Both the position numbers and the translations under genes were made by a program. DNA of 63,677 nt from a bacterium (GTDB lineage: Bacteria; Zixibacteria; MSB-5A5; WJJR01). Below, one piece after another: positions 39,588-46,989 of the stretch; the first letter of the stretch is position 1; each line of letters opens with the position of its first letter. The DNA lies in the NCBI GenBank assembly GCA_035559435.1, contig DATMBC010000050.1, positions 1 to 63,677 of the forward strand, read 5' to 3'. The notes below the pieces were generated by a model. It was not told where the DNA came from and made no database searches. It saw only the letters and a list, made by a program, of their open reading frames with translations.

Positions 39588-42194
39588 CTAAAGCGGTTTG
39601 AGTGTCAACAGGTAGTCGCGCAGCGCCCGGATTTGTTCATCGGCGTCATCGTAAAGTCGCTCGCCTTCCGAATAGAAGAACGACGGCATGTTGGTGCCGG
39701 GATCGATCTTTTGCGGGTCGGTCAGCCAGTCGATGATCCAGTCGGGACGCAGACGTTCGTGGGCCAACGCCAGGTTCGGCGCCAGACTGGACGCGCCCCG
39801 CTGGGCCAGCGACTCCTCGGAGAGGACATGGCAGGACAGGCACTGCAAGTCGTCGAAGATCTCCTTGCCGCGCCGCACCGAGGCCGGGTCGAGGTCCTCA
39901 ACCTTCACATAATGGAACGGCGCGATCACCCCGTTGTACGCCATGAAATACTGATTGATGGCCGTGATCTCCGCCGCGGTCAGGCCGAAGGTCGGCATGC
40001 GCACCTGCAACCAGGGACGAATCGGATAGGGTTCACGCAGGAACTTAAACAGCCAGTCCGACTGCACCTTGGCGCCTTCGGGCGTGAGCACCGGCGGCTG
40101 ATACCCCTTGTCGGGAATGTAGGCGCGGATGTCGCCGCCGCGCCCCTCGAGCACATGACAGCCGGTGCAGTTGTAATGATCGATGAGAGTGCGTCCCGCC
40201 TCCAACCGTTCGCGACGGTCGTCCAGCTTTTCGCGATAATCCTCATAGACCTTGCGCCCGTCCCAGGAGCGCAACAGCATCGTGATCAGCTGCGCGTCCT
40301 CCTCACTCATGGCGAAATCGGGCATGCGCTGGACCACCTGCTTGGTTTCGTAGCGGCGCGAGTCGGTCAACTTGCCCATGGTCCAGGCTTCCCAGGTCTC
40401 GGGCAATTCGGTCGCGTCGCCGAACGCCAGCTCGGTGACATCCTTGGCGCCGAAGGTGGTCAGTTCAACCGACACCTTCCCTTCCTTCTCCATGCCCGGA
40501 ATCTCATGGCATCCGAAGCAGCCATAGGTGCGGATCCAGTATTCGCCTTGCCGCGCCAGTTCCTCCGCCGAAGACGGCAGCGACGGCGACGGCGTGGGTG
40601 TGTAGGCGGGATCGCGCAGGGTGAGCAGGTAGGCGGTGATGTTCTCGGCTTCGGCGTCGGTCAGGCGCAACGAGGGCATGCGCGTGTCGGGGTTGTAGGC
40701 GCGCGGGTTTTTCAGCCAGCCGTAGAGCCATGCCCCCGAGACTTTGTTGCCGATGCGCGAAAGGGTGGGACCGTGGTCGATTTTTGCGGCGCGTGAAACA
40801 TCGCCGGCCTGTTGCGCCAGGTTGCCGATCTGATGGCAGCCCAGACATCCGACCGACTGGACGAGTTCCAGCCCGCGGCGCGCATCGCCGGTCGCGCGGT
40901 ACGTCGGCCAATTCTCGCCCGGTGAATCCTTTGACACCGCGCGCAGATAATGTGTGACCGCCACCACTTCCGAATCGGGCATGCGGAAATTGGGCATGCG
41001 CGTGTCGGGGCGGAAGTGCCGCGGATTCTTGATCCAGTCAAACATCCACTCGGCGCTGACCTTCGCGTTCACTTTGTCCAAGCGCGGCGCGACTTTCGCC
41101 AGGTGGTTGTACCCCTCGATGTCGTGGCATCCGAAGCAGCCCCAGCGTCGCACCTTTTCCTGCGCCAACGTCAGTTTCTCGGCGTGGTTGAGCCAGATGC
41201 GGTTCTGGTGGCACTTCTGACAGCCCGCCTCGCGCATGTGCGCGGCCAGGATCGGGTGGTCCCAGTATTTCTTGGGCGCATGCGCGTCCGCCTCGGTCAG
41301 CGCCGGTCCCTGGCCATCATGGCAGGGTGTGCAACCGAACTTCTCGACCGGGTGATTCTTGAAGTACTCATCCATGCGCGGATGGGCGGCAAACGGCTGC
41401 GGCGCGCCGGCGAACTCGGGCTTGTCGATGCCGACATGGCAGGTCATGCAGCGGTCGACACGGATGATCGGATTCCCAAACTCGTTGGGTTCATAGTCGG
41501 GCAGGATGACCTGCTTGACTTTGATCGGCCGGCTTTTGATCGCCGCCAGCCGCTCGTCCAGTTTGGCAATCTCCTGCGTCTTCCCCTGAATCAATCCCGC
41601 CAGCGAATCAATCGGCCCCTCGAGGGCGTCGATGGTATGCTGGATCGAATCGCGCCCGGCGGCCTTGACCCGGATGATCGGCAGAAGCGAGTCCATCACC
41701 CGCTTGAGCGACTCGGTCTCCCGCTCCAGTTCGCCGTAATCGTGCCCGGCGTGTTTGGCTTCGGTATAGAAGTAGAATTTTTCGTCGTAGGTGCTCTTGG
41801 TGAACTGGTACTCGCGGTTGACCTTGAACAGATCAAAATCGCGGTCTTTCAGCTCCGTCTGCAGCGCATGGTACTGATTGTTGTCCGCCAGCGCCGCGCG
41901 CATCGCATTCAGCTGCTGCTGAAGCCCGGCGCGGGTTTGCGACGGATCGGCCGTCTGCTCGGCCTGCTCCAGCGCGGCCGCCAGCGAATCGCGGCGCGCC
42001 GCGATCATGCTGTATTCGTATTCATTGAAACGGCGCTGCCAGTCCTTCCATGGCCGCCGGACGATCACCTCATCGGCCACCGCCCAAAGCGTGCCCAGCG
42101 CGAGGACGAGCGCGAAGACAAAGAAGTACACGCCATAGGGGCGTTTTTCGACCGGAATCTCGGTGCGGCGCATCGGGGGCGTGTGCTCACTCAT
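39588..42194 (-). CDS. membrane-anchored octahaem cytochrome c of the bc complex
   Basis: An 868-residue protein with one transmembrane helix (about 22-41), a helical region rich in heptad-like Leu/Glu/Arg (about 55-225, probable coiled coil) and eight CxxCH haem sites at residues 249, 288, 325, 353, 450, 559, 676 and 785. Methionines in xxMPxF/L contexts (400, 506, 624, 733, 836) follow the last five haems, so these look like class I monohaem modules in a row. The first three lack such a Met and may be bis-His. It is the last gene of the Rieske-cyt b-subunit IV operon, nine bases after subunit IV, and should carry electrons from the quinol-oxidising core to a terminal acceptor. I do not recognise a named family for the whole chain. 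Confidence 0.9.
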   Translation of the reverse strand: MSEHTPPMRRTEIPVEKRPYGVYFFVFALVLALGTLWAVADEVIVRRPWKDWQRRFNEYEYSMIAARRDSLAAALEQAEQTADPSQTRAGLQQQLNAMRAALADNNQYHALQTELKDRDFDLFKVNREYQFTKSTYDEKFYFYTEAKHAGHDYGELERETESLKRVMDSLLPIIRVKAAGRDSIQHTIDALEGPIDSLAGLIQGKTQEIAKLDERLAAIKSRPIKVKQVILPDYEPNEFGNPIIRVDRCMTCHVGIDKPEFAGAPQPFAAHPRMDEYFKNHPVEKFGCTPCHDGQGPALTEADAHAPKKYWDHPILAAHMREAGCQKCHQNRIWLNHAEKLTLAQEKVRRWGCFGCHDIEGYNHLAKVAPRLDKVNAKVSAEWMFDWIKNPRHFRPDTRMPNFRMPDSEVVAVTHYLRAVSKDSPGENWPTYRATGDARRGLELVQSVGCLGCHQIGNLAQQAGDVSRAAKIDHGPTLSRIGNKVSGAWLYGWLKNPRAYNPDTRMPSLRLTDAEAENITAYLLTLRDPAYTPTPSPSLPSSAEELARQGEYWIRTYGCFGCHEIPGMEKEGKVSVELTTFGAKDVTELAFGDATELPETWEAWTMGKLTDSRRYETKQVVQRMPDFAMSEEDAQLITMLLRSWDGRKVYEDYREKLDDRRERLEAGRTLIDHYNCTGCHVLEGRGGDIRAYIPDKGYQPPVLTPEGAKVQSDWLFKFLREPYPIRPWLQVRMPTFGLTAAEITAINQYFMAYNGVIAPFHYVKVEDLDPASVRRGKEIFDDLQCLSCHVLSEESLAQRGASSLAPNLALAHERLRPDWIIDWLTDPQKIDPGTNMPSFFYSEGERLYDDADEQIRALRDYLLTLKPL

Positions 42195-42202
42195 GCCGGG
42201 TC

Positions 42203-43072
42203 TCAGACGTTAAACCAGGGCGTCACCCACACGTACTTGATGTTCAGGGTCCAGCGCAGAAGCATCTTGATCGGCAGCGCCATCATTGACAGAAACAGGA
42301 AAGAGACGATGGCGTAGCGCACCAGCCCCATCTTCTCCAGGACCGGCATCGACTTGCGCTTCCACAGCCAAAAGAGCGGACCCAGAGCGAAGTAGCCGCC
42401 CACAACGACAAACCCGAAGATGAGCGCGATCGTCTTGTCGTGGATGCCGAAGAGCTCATGCAAATCGACATTGGTCAACGCCACCACCTTGTGCGGATCC
42501 CAGGTCTGCCAGGGCCAGAAGAAGTACCACCCCGGACCGCGCAGGAAGGTGCCGACGAAGATCAGGATCACCCACAGCACGATGAACCCGAACATGTAGG
42601 TCCAGATGGCGAACTTGCGCTGCTTGTAGGAATAGTAGCCGTTGCCCTGCGGGTTAATGTCGATATAGGGTATCAGCATCAGCCCGACGATGATCAGACT
42701 GGGCAGCACCACGCCGGCAATCCACGGGTCGAAGTAGACCAGCATTTCCTGCAGGCCGAGGAAATACCAGGGCGCCTTCGATGGGTTCGGGGTGCGGGTC
42801 GGATTGGCCGCTTCTTCCAGCGGCGCGTTGATGAAGATCGACCACACCGTCAACAGCGCCATGACCACGATCGCGGCCAGAAATTCGATCCGCACCAGGA
42901 AGGGCCAGACATGCACCTTGTCGGGCACCGGCAGCGCGCCGGTCTTTTCGAGACTGGCGTCGTTGCGCAACGCCTGCTTCATCCCCCACCAGACATAGAA
43001 GGCGACGAGGAAAAGCATGATGACAATCGGAATGTTGTCACCCTTGCTGACGATGTCCCAGAGTTGATGCAT
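42203..43072 (-). CDS. cytochrome b C-terminal domain protein (subunit IV-like)
   Basis: A 289-residue polytopic protein corresponding to helices E-H of cytochrome b. It carries PSKAPWYFLGLQEML, the quinol-oxidation site equivalent of PEWY, in a form usual for menaquinone-type complexes. There are about six to seven hydrophobic segments, more than in PetD, including an extra N-terminal helix and a C-terminal pair. The split from the haem-carrying half is of the b6f/menaquinol type. Gene order Rieske, b, IV, cytochrome c supports one complex. Confidence 0.9.
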   Translation of the reverse strand: MHQLWDIVSKGDNIPIVIMLFLVAFYVWWGMKQALRNDASLEKTGALPVPDKVHVWPFLVRIEFLAAIVVMALLTVWSIFINAPLEEAANPTRTPNPSKAPWYFLGLQEMLVYFDPWIAGVVLPSLIIVGLMLIPYIDINPQGNGYYSYKQRKFAIWTYMFGFIVLWVILIFVGTFLRGPGWYFFWPWQTWDPHKVVALTNVDLHELFGIHDKTIALIFGFVVVGGYFALGPLFWLWKRKSMPVLEKMGLVRYAIVSFLFLSMMALPIKMLLRWTLNIKYVWVTPWFNV

Positions 43073-43165
43073 GCTCTCAACCTACCCTGTCGTCACTCGC
43101 CGATTGCATTGGCCGCCCGCCGGGCCGCGTTGTTCCCACACACCGATGCCATCCGCTACCGCCCC

Positions 43166-43942
<777 letters not shown>

Positions 43943-43966
43943 GCGCGACCCGTCTTTCGTGCAGGG

Positions 43967-44668
43967 CTAAACGCTCAGATACGACTGGGGATTGTCCCAG
44001 CCGCCGTTTTCGTACAGGAACTTGATCGACTTGTCGATCAGGATCGTGCCATCCTCGGCGCGGGAAATCTTGACCCGCTCCAGCGCCCGCGGCGCCGGAC
44101 CCTCGAAGTTGACCCCGGTGCGGTAGAACCCGGAACCGTGGCAGGGGCACTTGAACTTGTCTTCCTTCTCCAGCCAGCGCGGAGTGCAACCCAGATGCGT
44201 GCAGATTCCCGAGAGGGCGTAGATCCGGTTTCCTTCGCGCACCACCCAGACACGGAAATCCTTCATCCACTTGGTGGAGACGGTGCCGGGCAGATACTCC
44301 TCCGGGAATCCGGCGCGGAAGATCGGCGACGGTTCAAAAAGCACGCGCGGAAACATGTAACGCAGCGTGCCGATCAGCATCACGCCGAGAAACGAAAAGA
44401 CCGAGAGCCAGCCCAGCTTGGCGAAGAAGTCCCGGCGCGAATAGCGCCAGATGTTGGTGTCAGATTCCTCGGCGGCGGCGGTGCGCCGCAGACCATCGGC
44501 CTTTTTCTCCGGACGCGGCGGCACCGGCACTGGCGCCGCCACCGCCCCACGTTCCGTCGGCGGAACACGGCGCACCTCCGGCCCCACCGGTTCTCCGGCG
44601 GGTGTGGAACGAGGTGCTTGGGAGTCGCCCCCGGTCAGCCCCTGGCCTTCCGTTATCTCGTCACTCAT
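43967..44668 (-). CDS. Rieske [2Fe-2S] protein of the quinol-oxidising bc complex
   Basis: A 233-residue protein. A long Pro/Ala-rich cytoplasmic leader (1-70) precedes a twin-arginine-like SRRDFFAKLG and one membrane helix (about 86-104). The Rieske boxes are CTHLGC (156-161) and CPCHGSG (174-180), with both Cys-His pairs intact. It oxidises quinol at the Qo site and passes electrons to the cytochrome c. The start is the ATG at 44668. It opens the operon, about 105 bases after a good promoter. Confidence 0.93.
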   Translation of the reverse strand: MSDEITEGQGLTGGDSQAPRSTPAGEPVGPEVRRVPPTERGAVAAPVPVPPRPEKKADGLRRTAAAEESDTNIWRYSRRDFFAKLGWLSVFSFLGVMLIGTLRYMFPRVLFEPSPIFRAGFPEEYLPGTVSTKWMKDFRVWVVREGNRIYALSGICTHLGCTPRWLEKEDKFKCPCHGSGFYRTGVNFEGPAPRALERVKISRAEDGTILIDKSIKFLYENGGWDNPQSYLSV

Positions 44669-44738
44669 GTCATTGCGCCTGCGGCCTGCCCGGAGATTCG
44701 GGCGCCTGCATAAGCACGATGTTTTCGTTTGAAAGGTC

Positions 44739-44760
44739 GCAGACACAGTTCCGTGTGTCT
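44739..44760. promoter_or_regulatory. 22-base palindrome in the leader of the bc-complex operon
   Basis: Perfect 8-base arms (44739-44746 with 44753-44760) surround a 6-base centre. It begins about 5 bases after the expected transcription start of the Rieske promoter, so it could be a repressor site or a stable 5' hairpin. Confidence 0.5.
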
Positions 44761-44772
44761 GGTGCAACACCG

Positions 44773-44801
44773 ATTTAATCCGGTCTCCGCGGCCGTGTCA
44801 A
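44773..44801 (-). promoter_or_regulatory. sigma70-type promoter of the bc-complex operon
   Basis: On the minus strand TTGACA (44796-44801) and TTAAAT (44773-44778) are 17 bases apart. The first gene begins about 105 bases downstream. Confidence 0.7.
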
Positions 44802-44879
44802 GAAATTCTGGACTTTTTCAGTGGCGATTTTCGCCACCCTCCAAGAGCGTCTGCGACCCGCCGGCAGCCGCACGGGAGA

Positions 44880-44909
44880 CTGGCAATTGGATCGGCGAGG
44901 CCGTATTAT
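44880..44909 (+). promoter_or_regulatory. candidate promoter of tRNA-Ser
   Basis: CTGGCA (44880-44885) and TATTAT (44904-44909) are 18 bases apart. The same -35 and spacing recur in the rpmG promoter at 46645, which supports both. Confidence 0.45.
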
Positions 44910-44919
44910 GTGACGTTTG

Positions 44920-44957
44920 GTCGCACGGTCGGGCCGCAAGGGCCACGGCCGTGCGAC
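44920..44957 (+). other. nested hairpin in the tRNA-Ser leader
   Basis: A 9-bp perfect outer stem (44920-44928 with 44949-44957) encloses a GGCC/GGCC inner stem. It ends 11 bases before the mature 5' end of tRNA-Ser. No T-run follows. Confidence 0.5.
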
Positions 44958-44968
44958 GTCCGCATACC

Positions 44969-45058
44969 GGAGAGGTGGCCGAGCTGGCTTAAGGCAGCTG
45001 CCTGCTAAGCAGTTAGTGGGCTAACACCCACTCCCGGGTTCGAATCCCGGCCTCTCCG
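44969..45058 (+). tRNA. tRNA-Ser (anticodon GCT)
   Basis: The acceptor stem GGAGAGG pairs with CCTCTCC, followed by discriminator G. The anticodon loop has GCT, reading AGC/AGU. The long variable arm expected of tRNA-Ser is present (TAGTGGGCTAACACCCACTC), and the T-loop GGTTCGAATCC is standard. The CCA end is not encoded. The gene is 90 bases long. Confidence 0.96.
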
Positions 45059-45109
45059 CTGGCTTTGGGCAGGCATCGGCTTGTGCGGTGCAGGTTGTGG
45101 GGGCGGCCG

Positions 45110-45412
45110 ATGGTGAAAATCCGCAAGCCTTGGTTTGTCTACCTGGTCCGTTGCGCGGACGGGTCGATCTATACCGGCATCAGCGATGATGTCGACGCCC
45201 GGCTGGAAAAGCACAACAAGGGACGCGGCGCGCGGTACACCGCCCAGCGGCGGCCGGTGTCGCTCCTGCACACCGAAAAGCACCCGGACCAGGGAAGCGC
45301 CATGCGTCGGGAACGGCAGATCAAGGCATGGGCGAAGTCCAGAAAGGAAGAGCTTGCCCGGGCTGGCGCCAGGAGGCGCAGCACGCCACGACGGCGCAAG
45401 ACGGCCGCTTAG
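45110..45412 (+). CDS. GIY-YIG nuclease family protein (UPF0213/YhbQ-like)
   Basis: A 100-residue single-domain protein. VYLVRCADGSIYTGIS is the GIY-YIG block (VYL...YTG form), followed by DVDARLEKHNKGRGARYT with the catalytic-type arginine and REYxI-like RRERQIKAW. The tail is strongly basic. Such stand-alone proteins resemble the SLX1/UvrC nuclease fold, but their role is mostly unproven. I chose the ATG at 45110. It lies 51 bases after tRNA-Ser and may be read from the same promoter. Confidence 0.88.
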   Translation: MVKIRKPWFVYLVRCADGSIYTGISDDVDARLEKHNKGRGARYTAQRRPVSLLHTEKHPDQGSAMRRERQIKAWAKSRKEELARAGARRRSTPRRRKTAA

Positions 45413-45465
45413 TTCAGTAGACCTACTCCAAGGATTTCTTCCCACGACTCACAGAATCTGGGCTG

Positions 45466-46563
45466 TTAGGACGCAACCGGCGCGATCATCCCCACCTCCC
45501 GCCCTTCGCCATGGGCGAGCACCCAGAAGTCGGGTTTGGGGTCGGGTTCCTGTGCCAGCGCGGCGTGGAGGACTTCGACCGGCTCGGTCTCGCCATCGTC
45601 GCCCAGATGGAAGGTGCCATAGTGGATCGGCACCGTCACGGCCGCGCGCACCAGTCTGTGTACCTTGATCGCCTCCTCCGGGCTGATGTGCACCGGCGAC
45701 ATGAACCAGCGCGGACGGAACGCGCCGATCGGCAGAAGCGCGAGACGGAACGGCCCGAAACGCTGCCCGATGTCCTCCAGATGCGGCCCCCAGCCGGTGT
45801 CGGCGGCGAAGTAGACATTCCCGGCCATCGACTCCAGCACAAACCCCGCCCACAATGTCGCGCTGCGATCGCAAAAGCCGCGTCCGGAGAAGTGCTGCGC
45901 GGGAACACAGTGCAACCGCACCCCCGGACTCAGGTCAACGGTCTGCCACCAATCCAACTCGGCGGCGATGGGAATCCCCAGCGGCTCAAGAAACGCACGG
46001 TTGCCCAGGGTGACAATGGTGCGTGGGTGGTGCAGCGTCTGGAGTGTCTGAAGCGACACCGGATCCATGTGGTCGTAATGATTGTGACTGACCAGCACCA
46101 CATCGATCGGCGGCAGGGCATCAAGCGCGATCCCCGGCGCCTTGTGCCGCCTCGGTCCCATCCAGGTGAAGGGACTGGCGCGCTCGGCCCAGATCGGATC
46201 GGTGAGAATATTCAGGCCGTCGAGTTGCAACAGGACCGTCGCATGATTGATGAAGGTCACGCGCAACTGCCCGGCGCCGACACGCTCCGGCGGCGGCGGT
46301 TGCGGCGCAACTTCGGTCCAATCATTCCAGTGGCCCGGCTCACGGTTCAGAATCCACTTGAGCATCGATCCGCCACCGGCCATCGGCTTCGGATCGGGAT
46401 TGAGAAACCGCTTGCCGTCAAAGTGATCGCTCACCGGACCTTGATAAGGCGGCGCGGAGAAGGCGCAACGAACGCTGAAGCCGGTCAGGCCCAGCGCCCC
46501 CATTGTGCCGCCGGTGATGGCTAGAAACTTGCGTCGACGCAGGCCTGGCTCCTCGATTGGCAT
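45466..46563 (-). CDS. Tat-exported metallo-beta-lactamase-fold hydrolase, NAPE-PLD-like
   Basis: A 365-residue protein. The N-terminus has a twin-arginine signal (LRRRKFLAITGG, then a hydrophobic run), so it is probably exported folded with its metals. The metal site shows SHNHYDHMD (HxHxDH), and the blocks WMGPRRHKAPG, VPAQHFSGRGFCDRSATLW and AADTGWGPH match the N-acyl-phosphatidylethanolamine phospholipase D-like/RomA branch. The late histidine is in VPIHYGTFHLGD. Substrate is likely a phospholipid or phosphodiester; this is family inference. I chose the ATG at 46563, which gives the Tat signal at the right place. It is divergent from rpmG. Confidence 0.87.
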   Translation of the reverse strand: MPIEEPGLRRRKFLAITGGTMGALGLTGFSVRCAFSAPPYQGPVSDHFDGKRFLNPDPKPMAGGGSMLKWILNREPGHWNDWTEVAPQPPPPERVGAGQLRVTFINHATVLLQLDGLNILTDPIWAERASPFTWMGPRRHKAPGIALDALPPIDVVLVSHNHYDHMDPVSLQTLQTLHHPRTIVTLGNRAFLEPLGIPIAAELDWWQTVDLSPGVRLHCVPAQHFSGRGFCDRSATLWAGFVLESMAGNVYFAADTGWGPHLEDIGQRFGPFRLALLPIGAFRPRWFMSPVHISPEEAIKVHRLVRAAVTVPIHYGTFHLGDDGETEPVEVLHAALAQEPDPKPDFWVLAHGEGREVGMIAPVAS

Positions 46564-46644
46564 CCGGCCCGATTGCCGGATCGTGTTGATACGCAACGAC
46601 TCAGGACGATCTTTGCCCTTTTGCTCCCCGGCCGGTGAAATGGG

Positions 46645-46674
46645 CTGGCAGAACGGGATTGTATCGGTTATACT
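46645..46674 (+). promoter_or_regulatory. promoter of rpmG
   Basis: CTGGCA (46645-46650) and TATACT (46669-46674) are 18 bases apart. The expected start is near 46681, about 43 bases before the rpmG ATG. Confidence 0.55.
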
Positions 46675-46683
46675 TATTGTCTG

Positions 46684-46699
46684 CCCGGCTTGCGCCGGG
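46684..46699 (+). promoter_or_regulatory. hairpin at the 5' end of the rpmG leader
   Basis: Stem CCCGGC (46684-46689) with GCCGGG (46694-46699) and loop TTGC lies right at the start of the predicted transcript. It may protect the mRNA or serve as a protein-binding site. Confidence 0.45.
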
Positions 46700-46723
46700 T
46701 GAAACTTGAAGGCAGGTCCAGTC

Positions 46724-46891
46724 ATGGCCAAGTCGAAACGCGAACAGATCAAGCTGGAAAGCACCGCCGGCACCGGCTACTTCTATGTCACCACGCGCAA
46801 CAAGCGCAAAGGGGACACGAAGCTGGAGCTGATGAAGTACGATCCCAAGGTGCGCAAGCATGTGCTGTTCAAAGAGAAGAATCTGCGTTAG
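46724..46891 (+). CDS. rpmG: 50S ribosomal protein L33
   Basis: A 55-residue basic protein. [19 protein letters not shown] and [17 protein letters not shown] are L33 hallmarks. It is the cysteine-free form, which needs no zinc. I chose the ATG at 46724 (MAKSKREQ). L33 often precedes secE-nusG with tRNA-Trp between; here it is followed instead by a peptidase gene 98 bases away. Confidence 0.95.
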   Translation: MAKSKREQIKLESTAGTGYFYVTTRNKRKGDTKLELMKYDPKVRKHVLFKEKNLR

Positions 46892-46989
46892 CGGAAACTG
46901 AACTCGGAAATCTCCGGGCGGCGTTCGGTGTGCGGACGCCGCCTTCCGTGTTTTTGGCAAACCGCAGCAAGAACCACCAGGAGCCCTTC

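Noticed and set aside
44969-45412. tRNA-Ser followed by a nuclease-family gene as a possible integration site of a mobile element
   Set aside because: No integrase, attachment repeat or change in gene style is visible; the GIY-YIG protein is a small UPF0213-type protein, not a homing enzyme.
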